Shown here one piece after another: positions 1 to 8,288 of a DNA stretch of 58,031 bases; position 1 is the stretch's first letter, and every line of letters begins with the position of its first letter. The notes below the pieces were generated by a model, which saw only the letters and a list, made by a program, of their open reading frames with translations, did no database searches and was not told where the DNA came from. Source of the DNA: JASLBX01 sp036374175 (lineage in GTDB: Bacteria > Actinomycetota > Actinomycetes > Jiangellales > Jiangellaceae); contig DASUUH010000008.1 of the NCBI GenBank assembly GCA_036374175.1, positions 1 through 58,031 on the forward strand, read 5' to 3'. The position numbers and the translations under genes are program-made.

Positions 1-1075
1 GCGACAGTTCCCTGGTTCGCCTGGCTGGAATACACCGGCCGGGTCTGGGTCTCCAGGGCGTAGCCAACGCTGTCGTTGTCGACGATCGATCCGTAGGAGT
101 TGAACGGGTACTCACCGAACAGGCTCTCGAAGAAGTCGATCATCTCTGGCTGCAGCGCGAGGCTGTTGTTCGTGGTGTTCAGCGCGTTCGCCGACAGCTT
201 GGTGTCGACGGCATCGATGATCGGCACGCCGCTGCTCGAGTAGTAGGTCGGGCGCAGGTCGAAGTCACCGACCGACGCCGTGGTCAGGTAGCTGGCCTGC
301 AAGTCGGGTGCGTCCCAGTACCACGTCGTCCAGCCGTTGCTCGTTTGCGGATCCCGGGCCGGCAATCCGTTGGCCACGGCCACCTTGCCCTCCGGAACGG
401 TGATCTCGAAGCTATAGGTCGCCTTGTCGGTCTGGTGGTCGTTCACCGGGTACCACGTCATGGACCCGTCCGGTTCGCTGACGACCATGGCGCCGTCCCG
501 GGTCGTCACCCAGCCGTAGAGCGCGCCTTCGATGTCGCGTGGCCGAACCGTCGTCCCGTCGTACGTGACGACGACTCGCGCGGTTTCGCCCTGCTTGATC
601 TTGGGGCGAGGCTGGATCGTAAGCTCCCAGATGCGGGCGGCGTTGTCCTGAACCTGCCAGAACACCGGATCCTCGATTTCCGCTTCGGGGTCGGCAGGCG
701 GTGCGATCTCGCTCGCCGGTTTGCCGTTGACCGTCACGGACCGCACCTGCATGCCGCGCAGATCCAGGTTGAACCGGTCGAGATCCTGCGTTGCGATCAG
801 GTCGATGGTGGCAACGCCCTCGAGTTGGCCCTGGATCGGCGCGGGAGCCGGGTCGGGCGGCGTGTACTTGATGTTCAGGTCGTAATGCTGCACGTCGTAC
901 CCGCCGTTGCCCGAGTACGGGAAGTAGGCGTCGCCAGCGCCGGCTGCCCCTTCTATGTACCGCGGCACGCCCGGCTCATCGGGTGCGGCGGCTGCCCCAC
1001 CACTGACGGCGAGCGCTCCGACGGCTACCAGCGCGGCTGTAGCGCCGGCGATCGCCTGGTGCGGATGCTGATCAT
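1..1075 (-). CDS. M1-family aminopeptidase-like secreted protein, N-terminal part, apparent frameshift
   Basis: The minus strand reads as the N-terminal beta domain of an M1 (gluzincin) metallopeptidase. It has a hydrophobic signal-like segment (AIAGATAALVAVGALAV), then an extracellular domain ending near YALETQTRPVYS, a stretch typical of M1 enzymes just before the catalytic domain. The HEXXH zinc site would lie beyond base 1, so activity cannot be judged. The only well-placed start is the ATG at 1075 behind a GGAGAAGGAG ribosome site, but that frame hits TAG at 1027-1025 after 16 codons. The signal peptide and domain lie in the next frame, which has no ATG, GTG or TTG before the mature region. 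A one-base frameshift (real or a sequence error) between start and signal peptide explains this. The gene lies about 100 bp downstream of the DsbD-N-like gene on the same strand. Confidence 0.72.
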
Positions 1076-1174
1076 GCCCTCTCCTTCTCCAGGTGAAAGC
1101 ACTCTAGATGCCTTACATGTCGGCGGGATAGACCCTGCCGGCAGGTTGCATCGTTCGTCGGAAGCCTGACCAAC

Positions 1175-1603
1175 TCATCCGACGTGGGTTACGGCGAGAG
1201 CGTGCAAGACCGAGTAGGCAGTCGTGCCGCGTGCCGGCGACTGCCAGCGCGTTGTCCTCGGCGGCAGGCACGCCCCACCGACACACGGCTGGTAGTGCAG
1301 CGTGCCGCTGATCCAGCTCGTGTCGGCGGGCACCCGGCCGGTCACGGTGAATTCCACGGTTCCCTCGAGGACGGTCAGGGTGGCGTCGTTCCACCCGAGC
1401 GCCTTGACGGTCGGAGCCGGATACTGGACCGTCACGTCGCTCAGCCCGTCCACGTCCAGCACGGTGGGGATGAGGTACGGATCCGTGGGCTGGTGCGGTT
1501 CGATGTGGACGCCGGTAGGCAGGTCGACGGTGAGGGTTAACTGGACCAGGTCTCCGGTCTGCTCGGACTCGGTACGGATGGTCAGCGCCTCTTGCCTACT
1601 CAT
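1175..1603 (-). CDS. DsbD N-terminal-domain-like protein
   Basis: A soluble protein of about 142 residues resembling the N-terminal (alpha) domain of the thiol:disulfide interchange protein DsbD (DsbD_N family), which carries reducing power to extracytoplasmic thiols. The clearest mark is CVGGACLPP near the C-terminus, matching the paired cysteines followed by prolines in DsbD alpha domains. I see no signal peptide and no transmembrane DsbD core, so it is a stand-alone domain. The ATG at 1603 overlaps the stop of the upstream redoxin gene, pointing to translational coupling and a shared redox role. A GTG 12 bases upstream is an alternative start. Confidence 0.75.
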   Translation of the reverse strand: MSRQEALTIRTESEQTGDLVQLTLTVDLPTGVHIEPHQPTDPYLIPTVLDVDGLSDVTVQYPAPTVKALGWNDATLTVLEGTVEFTVTGRVPADTSWISGTLHYQPCVGGACLPPRTTRWQSPARGTTAYSVLHALAVTHVG

Positions 1604-2099
1604 CGTGACCACCACCCATCAGGGATTCGAGCGCGGCGGTGACGCTGGTGGCGTGGATGTCGAACCGCTCCATGTTCAGGTACTCGGCGAAGCGAATGAT
1701 CCCATCCGGATCGATCACGAGGTGCGCGTTGATGATCGCCACCTCGGAAGCCAGGCCTTCCTTCTTCGGCGCGAACCGCTCGGACACCTCGCCGCTCTCG
1801 TCGATGAGGAATGGCGACGTCCAGCCGAAGCGCTCCGGCACCGTCCGAGCGATGGCGGCCGGCTCCTTGACGTCCACGACCACGAGTTTGAGGCCGCGGT
1901 CGGCGAACTTGGCCAGCAGTTCGGATTCCAGGTACGGCGCCTCCGCGGTGCAGTACGGGCACCACGTGGTCATGAAGTAGAGCAGCGTCCACTGTCCGGT
2001 GACGTCGCTGAATCGCACCGGCTGGCCGTTCACGTCGGGCAGCATGAAGTCGTCGACCTGGTCGCCGATGCTGTAGGTCTTGTCGAGTGTCGCGGGCAT
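1596..2099 (-). CDS. TlpA/ResA-like thioredoxin-fold redoxin
   Basis: A 167-residue AhpC/TSA-TlpA type thioredoxin-fold protein. The active site is WCPYC with cysteines 47 and 50, after the usual strand that ends in LLYFMTTW. Such proteins reduce peroxides or disulfides. There is no signal peptide, so the sequence suggests a cytoplasmic protein. A good ribosome site (GGAAAGGAA) precedes the ATG. Its last codons overlap the DsbD_N-like gene, so the two are made together and probably form a redox relay. The exact substrate cannot be read from the sequence. Confidence 0.85.
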   Translation of the reverse strand: MPATLDKTYSIGDQVDDFMLPDVNGQPVRFSDVTGQWTLLYFMTTWCPYCTAEAPYLESELLAKFADRGLKLVVVDVKEPAAIARTVPERFGWTSPFLIDESGEVSERFAPKKEGLASEVAIINAHLVIDPDGIIRFAEYLNMERFDIHATSVTAALESLMGGGHDE

Positions 2100-2247
2100 T
2101 GGTCATTCCTTTCCTGATTCGCCTGGTGAGGCGAGCTATTAGGTTCGGAATGAACGTATGGATGGGGCTTGGGTGCACGCGTCGACCGTCTGGTCCAACC
2201 TGAATTCCGGAGCAGTGGACTATTTGGACCACTGGGTGTGCAGGACG

Positions 2248-3729
2248 TCAGGCGAGGTCGTGCTCGAATGCGAATGCCGTGGCCGCGGAACGAGACGTCA
2301 CACCGATCTTGCGGAAGATGTTGCTGAGGTGCCGTCGGACGGTGTGCTCGCTGATGACCAGGGTTGAGGCGATGTCCCTGTTGGTGCGGCCGCTGGCCAG
2401 CAGCCTGAGCACCTCGACCTCGCGGTCGCTCAACCCCATGGGGTTCGCTTCGACCTGCGCCATGCGAGCGGCGCGTTCGGCATCGGGCCGGGCGCCGAGC
2501 CGGTCGAAAGTCGCTCGGGCGGCGTCGAACTCAAGTCGGGCGGTCTCTTCGTCACCTGCTTGACGGGCCGCTTGACCCAAGATCATCCGGATTTCGGCTG
2601 CCTCGTACGGCAAGTTCAACTGCTGGCAGGCTGAACACGCCTCGCGCAGCAGGGGGAGTGCGCCGTCCAGATCTCCATTGGCGAGCAGCAACGCACCGTG
2701 CCAGGTCGCCAGCATCGCCCACAGCAAGCGGCTCTCGCTCGCCTTGGCGAGTTGGCCCAGTTCGGCGACGGACTGAGCCGCGGCGGTGGTGTCACCGAGA
2801 TCCAGTTCGGCCTGGACGAGCGCGGCGCGGAGCCGGGCCCTGGTTATTGGCGAGTGCGCGCCGCTCTTCAGCGCCAATCGCAATTGGCTTGCCGCGCCCT
2901 GTGGGTCGCCGGTTGCCAGCCGAATGAGGGCGAGGCCCGGCTGCGGGTCGTAGCCGAGTTCGTGGGACCGGCGGAACGCCTCCTCGGCGCCGGTATAGTC
3001 ACCCCGCCGACGTCGAATCTCTCCGGCTATGTAATGGCCTTCGGCGCTGAGGTAGTCACCGAACGGCGCGAGTTCGTCGGCCGCGCGGAGGGCTTCCTGC
3101 TCCGCAGACGTCCACTCGCCACGTAGTGATGCCACCTCACACCGGTGCAGACGGCATACACCCGGGTACCAGCTGGACACCCCTTGCTGCTCGCACCAGC
3201 GGATGGCCGCTTCGGTCCACTCACCGGCGCGGCTCACATCACCGAGTGCCTGGCAGGTTTTGAGTAGGTAGCAGTAGATCCACCCGGTGACGAACGGAGC
3301 AAGGGCACCGCTGACGGTCTCGAGCATCGCCTCGTCGAGCAACGCCACGCCGGCCGCGATGTCGCCGCGAGCCGCCAGCATGCCGCCGTGTACGGCGAGG
3401 CCCCACGCGGCCAGATTGAGATCGCCGTGGGCGTGGCCGACTTCGTGGGCCAAGGCGGCTTGGGCGACGGACTCATCGAGGTTGCCCGCGAACCTGGCCC
3501 ACATCGCTGCGGCAATGGCGACGTAGCCCCGTTCGACCGAGTCGGGTGCCTCAGCGACATGCCGGTGCGCCCGGTTCAACCAGCCGCTGGCCGGTGCCGT
3601 TTCGTTCAGTTCGAAGTGACTGTGGAACAGCTTCCACGCCGCGCGAGCCGCACGTTCGTGATCGGCCGCATCGCGGTAACCGGCGTACGCACGCTGGCGA
3701 GCTGCGATGGCTTCGCGGGGACGGCCCAA
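2248..3729 (-). CDS. TPR-containing LuxR-family transcriptional regulator
   Basis: A regulator of about 490 residues made of a long alpha-helical TPR-like region (about residues 1-420) and a C-terminal LuxR DNA-binding domain containing LSDREVEVLRLLASGRTNRD and the recognition helix around SEHTVRRHLSNIFRKIGV. There is no receiver or obvious ATPase domain, so the signal is presumably sensed by the helical repeats. The start given is a TTG. The reading frame stays open upstream to about 3845 and encodes family-like helical sequence (RPDELEQLADAAFWLGRP), yet it has no ATG or GTG. The true N-terminus may use a CTG, or an ATG at 3865 joined by a frameshift. The target genes are unknown; it is divergent from the GYD-domain gene. 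Confidence 0.85.
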   Translation of the reverse strand: MGRPREAIAARQRAYAGYRDAADHERAARAAWKLFHSHFELNETAPASGWLNRAHRHVAEAPDSVERGYVAIAAAMWARFAGNLDESVAQAALAHEVGHAHGDLNLAAWGLAVHGGMLAARGDIAAGVALLDEAMLETVSGALAPFVTGWIYCYLLKTCQALGDVSRAGEWTEAAIRWCEQQGVSSWYPGVCRLHRCEVASLRGEWTSAEQEALRAADELAPFGDYLSAEGHYIAGEIRRRRGDYTGAEEAFRRSHELGYDPQPGLALIRLATGDPQGAASQLRLALKSGAHSPITRARLRAALVQAELDLGDTTAAAQSVAELGQLAKASESRLLWAMLATWHGALLLANGDLDGALPLLREACSACQQLNLPYEAAEIRMILGQAARQAGDEETARLEFDAARATFDRLGARPDAERAARMAQVEANPMGLSDREVEVLRLLASGRTNRDIASTLVISEHTVRRHLSNIFRKIGVTSRSAATAFAFEHDLA

Positions 3730-3990
3730 CCAGAAGGCGGCGTCGGCAAGTTGTTCCAGCTCATCGGGCCGCAGGGCCGACGAGTCACGAGCTGTGAGGT
3801 CGTCGTACCGGCTGCGCCAGAGCTGGGTGCCCGTCTCCAGTCCCGCTCACCCCCCGGTTGATCATTGCAATCGGTTCCTTCTACCGGAGCGTAGTTCCAA
3901 CTCCTTAACGCGGCGCATCAGGAGGCGTAGTTTGGGCGTATCCCATTGGTGCGCCGGCCCAGGGCGAGCAGGCGCTGAAAGGGGGATGAC

Positions 3991-4314
3991 ATGCCGAAGT
4001 ACTTGTTCATCGGGAGCTATACGGCAGACGGAGCACGAGGTCTGCTGAAGGACGGCGGCACGAAACGGCGCCAGGTGGCCGAACAAGTCGTGCAGTCGGT
4101 CGGCGGAACGCTCGAGTCCTACTACTTCGGATTCGGCGCGGATGACTTCTACCTCATCGCCGACCTGCCTGGTCATTCGGCCGCCACCGCAGTGAGTCTG
4201 ACGGCTGGTGGCTCTGGTGCGCTCACCAGCCGCACCGTCGTGCTCATGACGCCAGAGGACATCGACGCAGCGGGCCAGCACTCGGTCCCGTATACCGCGC
4301 CGGGCCAGACCTGA
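3991..4314 (+). CDS. GYD domain-containing protein
   Basis: A 107-residue protein beginning MPKYLFIGSYTADGARGLLK, typical of the GYD family, small dimeric ferredoxin-like proteins of unknown biochemical role that are common in actinobacteria and proteobacteria. The GYD-type motif reads FGFGADDFYLIADLPG near residues 46-61. A strong ribosome site (GAAAGGGGG) supports the ATG. It is divergent from the TPR-LuxR regulator, which may control it through the shared 3866-3990 promoter region; that is inference from layout only. Confidence 0.82.
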   Translation: MPKYLFIGSYTADGARGLLKDGGTKRRQVAEQVVQSVGGTLESYYFGFGADDFYLIADLPGHSAATAVSLTAGGSGALTSRTVVLMTPEDIDAAGQHSVPYTAPGQT

Positions 4315-4369
4315 TCTCGCCCGTTCGACCTGTCGTCGGCGAGCCAGACGCGGCGCGTATCGTCGCCAC

Positions 4370-4792
4370 ATGCGATTCGAGGCTTCGATCGACATTACGG
4401 CCCCGGCCGAACACGTCTTCGCGGTCTATAGCGACGTCGAGCGCTGGCCGGAGTGGACGCGGAGCGTGACCAGTGTCGAGCGGTTGGACGAGGGTCCGCT
4501 GCGGGTCGGCTCCCGCGCCAGGATCAGGCAGCCACGTCTGCCGGTTGCCGTATGGGAGGTGACCGAGGTTGTGCCCGATCGCTCGTTCATCTGGGTTGCG
4601 CGAGGACCGGGAGTCATCACGACCGGCAGCCACGTGGTCACCCAGCTGGACGGGGGCGATCGTGTGAAGGCGACGGCTTTACTGGAGCAAGCCGGGCTGC
4701 TGGGACCACTAGTGGGCAGGCTGACCAAGCGGCTAACCAACGACTACCTTAACACGGAGGTCCGCGGCCTCAAGGCTCGCTGCGAGGCTTGA
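4370..4792 (+). CDS. SRPBCC (polyketide cyclase/dehydrase-like) family protein
   Basis: A 140-residue START/Bet v1-type fold protein (SRPBCC, Polyketide_cyc2-like). The opening strand and the phrase PAEHVFAVYSDVERWPEWT are the usual signature, followed by alternating strands and a long C-terminal helix. Family members bind small hydrophobic ligands or act as cyclases or lipid-transfer modules; nothing here points to a particular ligand. It follows the GYD gene by 55 bases on the same strand and may be co-transcribed with it. The ribosome site is weak. Confidence 0.8.
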   Translation: MRFEASIDITAPAEHVFAVYSDVERWPEWTRSVTSVERLDEGPLRVGSRARIRQPRLPVAVWEVTEVVPDRSFIWVARGPGVITTGSHVVTQLDGGDRVKATALLEQAGLLGPLVGRLTKRLTNDYLNTEVRGLKARCEA

Positions 4793-4812
4793 CCCGCTGG
4801 ACCGCGGCTCGA

Positions 4813-5622
4813 TCAGTGCGAGCCTTCGTAGAAAAGCAAAGAGGCGAGCCCTCTACGCACTCCGGGAACGTCGGCCGCCCGACGGATGGCAAGCAATGTG
4901 CCGTCCACGTAGGGTTCCGGGCTCTCGCCCGCGTCGTGCCGCATGGTCAGCCGCTCACCCTTGCCGCCGAAGACAACCTCCGTGGTTGCCACGAAGCTCG
5001 GCAGCCGTACGGAGTGGATCCGGGTGCCTCCCACCTCGGTTCCTCGTGCCTCGACCGGCCCCTGCAGCTCCGACAGCGGTAGCGCAGGTGCAGAGGCGCG
5101 GACTTGGGCCATGGTCTCGGCCAGCTCGCGGGACGTTCCGCTGGGCACATCCAGCTTACCGGCACTCGCGTAGTCGACGATCTCCCAGTGATCCAAGCGC
5201 TCAGCGGCCAGCGCTGCCGCCCGCTGCAGAACTGCGGACATGATGGAGAAGTTGCCTGCAGCGATCACGCCCACACGGTGGTCGCGCGCCAGCCGATCAA
5301 GCTCTTCGTAGTCGTCCGCCGTCAGGCCGCTGGATCCGATGACCACATTCACCCCGGCGCGCACCGCAGTCCACACGTTGTCTCTCACCGCCGAGGCGCT
5401 CGTGTAGTCGACCAGGACGTCCAACTTGGCGGATTCCAGCGCCTCGGCGACGGAGGCATACACCATTCCGTCGCCGCCCGACCCCACGGCGTCGACCAAT
5501 GTCCGCCCGGCTGCCGACCTGGAGACGCCGCACCTCAACTGCAGGTCGTCCGCTGTCTCGATCGCCGCGACTATCGGTGGTGCCGTCCATCCTGTGACGC
5601 CGGCAAAACAGACCTCGACCAT
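4813..5622 (-). CDS. Dihydrodipicolinate reductase-like protein (DapB paralogue)
   Basis: A 269-residue two-domain protein of DapB type: an N-terminal Rossmann fold with GVTGWTAPPI for NAD(P)H, and a C-terminal domain with GKLDVPSGTS matching the substrate-binding KxDxPSGT motif of lysine-pathway dihydrodipicolinate reductases. Lysine 156 and the PSGT loop are kept. The catalytic double histidine before this lysine (HHRHK in E. coli DapB) is replaced: here the stretch reads YASAGK. This is therefore likely a paralogue with a different substrate or an impaired activity, not the housekeeping enzyme. No lysine-pathway gene is nearby. Confidence 0.8.
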   Translation of the reverse strand: MVEVCFAGVTGWTAPPIVAAIETADDLQLRCGVSRSAAGRTLVDAVGSGGDGMVYASVAEALESAKLDVLVDYTSASAVRDNVWTAVRAGVNVVIGSSGLTADDYEELDRLARDHRVGVIAAGNFSIMSAVLQRAAALAAERLDHWEIVDYASAGKLDVPSGTSRELAETMAQVRASAPALPLSELQGPVEARGTEVGGTRIHSVRLPSFVATTEVVFGGKGERLTMRHDAGESPEPYVDGTLLAIRRAADVPGVRRGLASLLFYEGSH

Positions 5623-5720
5623 GGGCCACCCTTAGGTGGCCAGACTCGCCAATTGTGGCTGACCGCCGTGCCATACCTCTAGCCTTGGGGTCTCGATCGT
5701 TTCGGATGGAGTCACGTCCC

Positions 5721-5954
5721 GTGACCGATGACAGGAACCGCCGACTGCCGGGGTGGCAGCGCGTTCTTGCCTTGCTCGGTGCTGTCCTATCACTGCTCAT
5801 CCCGCTGGCGGCGCTCGAGAGCATCGCGAGATTGATCGACGTACCGGACTCTCCGATCCGGTGGTTGGTCACGCTCTGGTGGACCGGCGCGATCTACGTC
5901 TTTACCCGGCCGGGCGTCGGGGTCCTGCGACTGGCAATGCGGAGAGAGCTGTAA
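5721..5954 (+). CDS. Small two-helix membrane protein, unknown function
   Basis: A protein of about 77 residues with two hydrophobic segments (around VLALLGAVLSLLIPLAAL and WLVTLWWTGAIYVF) joined by a short loop, so probably an integral membrane protein. I do not recognise the family. The GTG at 5721 has GGAG about nine bases upstream; an ATG at 5706 is possible. Its 3' end overlaps the end of the convergent MMPL gene by about 60 bases, which is unusual and leaves no space for a terminator between them. Confidence 0.5.
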   Translation: MTDDRNRRLPGWQRVLALLGAVLSLLIPLAALESIARLIDVPDSPIRWLVTLWWTGAIYVFTRPGVGVLRLAMRREL

Positions 5955-8068
5955 GGCGGGACACCCGTCGCCCAGTCTGTGCGGGGTAGCCGGCGGTCGA
6001 GCCGGGAGGGCAGCCACCACGTCCAGCGGCCGAGCAACGCCATGACCGCCGGCACGACGACCATGCGAACAATCGTCGCGTCGAGCACGATCGCCGTCGC
6101 TAGACCCAGGCCAAGCATCTTGACCAGCGGTGATGGGTGGGCGACGAAGCTGAGGAAGACCACCGTCATGATCAAGGCGGCCGACGTGATCACCGGGCCG
6201 GTGGACGCGATGCCCCGCGCAACGGACTCGGCGTTGTCGCCCGTGGCGTCGTACTCTGCGCGGATACGCGACAGCAGGAACACCTCGTAGTCCATCGACA
6301 GGCCGAACAGGACCGCGAAGAAGATCGTCGGTAGTGGCGAGGCGATCACCAGGGTGCCATCCAGGCCAAATAGTCCGCTCAGCCAGCCCCACTGGAAGAT
6401 CGCGACCACGACTCCGTACGCCGCGCCGATCGACAGCAGGTTCATCACGGCGGCCTTCAGCGCAACGGCTATGGAACGGAACACCAGCAGCAGCAAGACA
6501 AATGACGCGACCACGATGGCAGCGATGAAGATCGGCAGTTTCTCGGAGAGCTGGGTGGTGAGGTCCTCGGTCATCGCGGTCAGGCCGGAGACTGCGACGT
6601 TGTCCGGGGCAATGTCGCGAATGCGCTGTAGCGTCTCGGACGTCGCGTCGTCCGTGGGTGCGGTGGTCGAGATCACAGGGAGGATGGCAGTGTCGCCGGC
6701 CGGCGAGAGCTGTGGTGCACCGACAGAGGCGATACCGGGATCTGCGGCGATCTGTTCGGTCAGCTCTGAGATGCCCGCGGCGTCCACGCCAGCACTTCGG
6801 AGGTCGGCGACGACCAGCAGCGGGCCGTTGATGCCGGGTCCGAAGCCCTCTGCCAGCAGATCGTACGCGCGGCGGTGAGTCATGTCGGTGGAGTCGTCGC
6901 CGGCATCCGGAAAACCGGTCTCCATCTGCAGCGCCGGAGCAGCGAGTGCGAGCAGCGCGGCAGTGCCAACCAGCAGGTACGGCCACGGCCGAGCCGACAC
7001 GCGGTGGGCGAACCGCCACCATGCTGTGTCTTCAGCCCGCCGGACGGCAAGCCGTCGACCACGTAGCCGTCCGGTGTCGATCCGGTCGCCGAGCAACGAC
7101 AGTAGGGCCGGCAGCAACGTCAAGGCCGTTGCCACCGCGAGCAGCACAACCAACGAGACGCCGACTCCGATCGAGGCGAGGACACCCAGACCAGTCAGCT
7201 GCAACGCGGTCATCGCAACGACGACGATGCCTCCTGCGAAGAGCACCGCGGCGCCGGCCGACGCTGTCGCATTCGACAGTGCGGTCGCGTTGTCCAGGCC
7301 CGCCGCGCGGTTCTCGCGGTAGCGGGCCACGATGAACAGTGAGTAGTCGATCCCGACACCCAGCCCGATCATTGCGCCGATCGTCGGTGCGGCGCTCGAA
7401 ACGTCCATCGCACCCGCCAGCAGCGTGATGCCGCCCAGCCCGGCAGCCACCGCCACCAGGGCCAACGCGATCGGAACCAGCGCGGCCACAATCGTGCCGA
7501 AGGCAATCACGAGCACCACAAGCGCGGCCACGACGGCGACTGCCTCGGCGCCAGAGGGTTCGGTACCGGCGTTGATAAACGCGGCATCGCCGCCGAGTTC
7601 GGCGGACAAACCGCCATCGCGGGCCGGTTGCATGGCCCCGGCCACTTCGGCCACGGCGTCGGGGCCCAGCCCGAAGGACGACGTGTCGAACGTGATCTCG
7701 GCGAAGCCGATACGTCCGTCCGGTGAAACCGTCCCCTCCTCGAAGGGATCTGACACCGACACGACGCGGTCGACGTCCTCAATCTGCGCCAGAGTCGTTT
7801 CGATCGTGGAACGGTGGTCGGCGAGCCCGCCGTCCTCGGTGGCGAAAACTGCCATCGCGCTACCCCTGGACGCGTCCGGGAAGCGATCTTCAAGCAGCTC
7901 CATCGCCTGCTCGCTCTGACTTCCGGGCGCTACGAAGTCATCGGCGAACGTACCGCCGAGTGTGCTTGCCAGAGCGGTCACGACGGCGGCGAGGACCGTC
8001 CATGCGGCGATGGTGGTCCATGGCCTGCGGGCGCTCGCGTTACCGATGCGGCCGACGATTCGGTTCAT
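5894..8068 (-). CDS. MMPL-family (RND superfamily) transporter
   Basis: A 724-residue MMPL-type exporter. It starts with the usual cytoplasmic stretch RRPWTTIAAWTVLAAVV and first helix, followed by a large external loop, a bundle of five helices, a second external loop and a second bundle. The conserved transmembrane Asp-Tyr pairs appear as GIDYSLFIVARYRE in the first half and SMDYEVFLLSRIRAEYD in the second. MmpL proteins export lipids, siderophores or hydrophobic drugs using the proton gradient; the cargo is not readable here. It is divergent from the HK/RR pair at 8289-10225, which probably controls it. The second MMPL gene in this window (44041) has the same neighbour arrangement. Confidence 0.9.
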   Translation of the reverse strand: MNRIVGRIGNASARRPWTTIAAWTVLAAVVTALASTLGGTFADDFVAPGSQSEQAMELLEDRFPDASRGSAMAVFATEDGGLADHRSTIETTLAQIEDVDRVVSVSDPFEEGTVSPDGRIGFAEITFDTSSFGLGPDAVAEVAGAMQPARDGGLSAELGGDAAFINAGTEPSGAEAVAVVAALVVLVIAFGTIVAALVPIALALVAVAAGLGGITLLAGAMDVSSAAPTIGAMIGLGVGIDYSLFIVARYRENRAAGLDNATALSNATASAGAAVLFAGGIVVVAMTALQLTGLGVLASIGVGVSLVVLLAVATALTLLPALLSLLGDRIDTGRLRGRRLAVRRAEDTAWWRFAHRVSARPWPYLLVGTAALLALAAPALQMETGFPDAGDDSTDMTHRRAYDLLAEGFGPGINGPLLVVADLRSAGVDAAGISELTEQIAADPGIASVGAPQLSPAGDTAILPVISTTAPTDDATSETLQRIRDIAPDNVAVSGLTAMTEDLTTQLSEKLPIFIAAIVVASFVLLLLVFRSIAVALKAAVMNLLSIGAAYGVVVAIFQWGWLSGLFGLDGTLVIASPLPTIFFAVLFGLSMDYEVFLLSRIRAEYDATGDNAESVARGIASTGPVITSAALIMTVVFLSFVAHPSPLVKMLGLGLATAIVLDATIVRMVVVPAVMALLGRWTWWLPSRLDRRLPRTDWATGVPPYSSLRIASRRTPTPGRVKT

Positions 8069-8233
8069 TTCGATGCTCCTGAATGCGACGTGATTGCTGT
8101 GCAGCGGCTCTCACCCTGCTGCCCGAGCCTGGGTGCTGTCGCCCGGCTGCAGATGGGACGGCGCGTCCGTCTCGAGGCGGGTAGTGAGCCGTATTGGGCG
8201 CGTGGCCTCCCGTCGCGCGGTGGAGAGTTAGAT

Positions 8234-8258
8234 CCGCCTGTAGGCGGGCGACCGCCCG
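8234..8258. promoter_or_regulatory. Adjacent inverted repeats between MMPL gene and HK/RR operon
   Basis: Two small palindromes abut here: CCGCC-TGTA-GGCGG (8234-8247) and CGGGCG-AC-CGCCCG (8245-8258). They sit 31-55 bases before the kinase start, in the promoter region shared with the divergent MMPL gene, so they could be a regulator-binding site. G+C-rich inverted repeats arise easily by chance in this genome, so this is tentative. Confidence 0.3.
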
Positions 8259-8288
8259 TACGGTGCGGCCTACGCTGGTTCGACGTCC

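Noticed and set aside
5790..7022. Long minus-strand frame of 410 codons
   Set aside because: It overlaps the MMPL gene in another frame and is dominated by Arg, Pro and Gly, as expected for an out-of-frame shadow in high-GC DNA.
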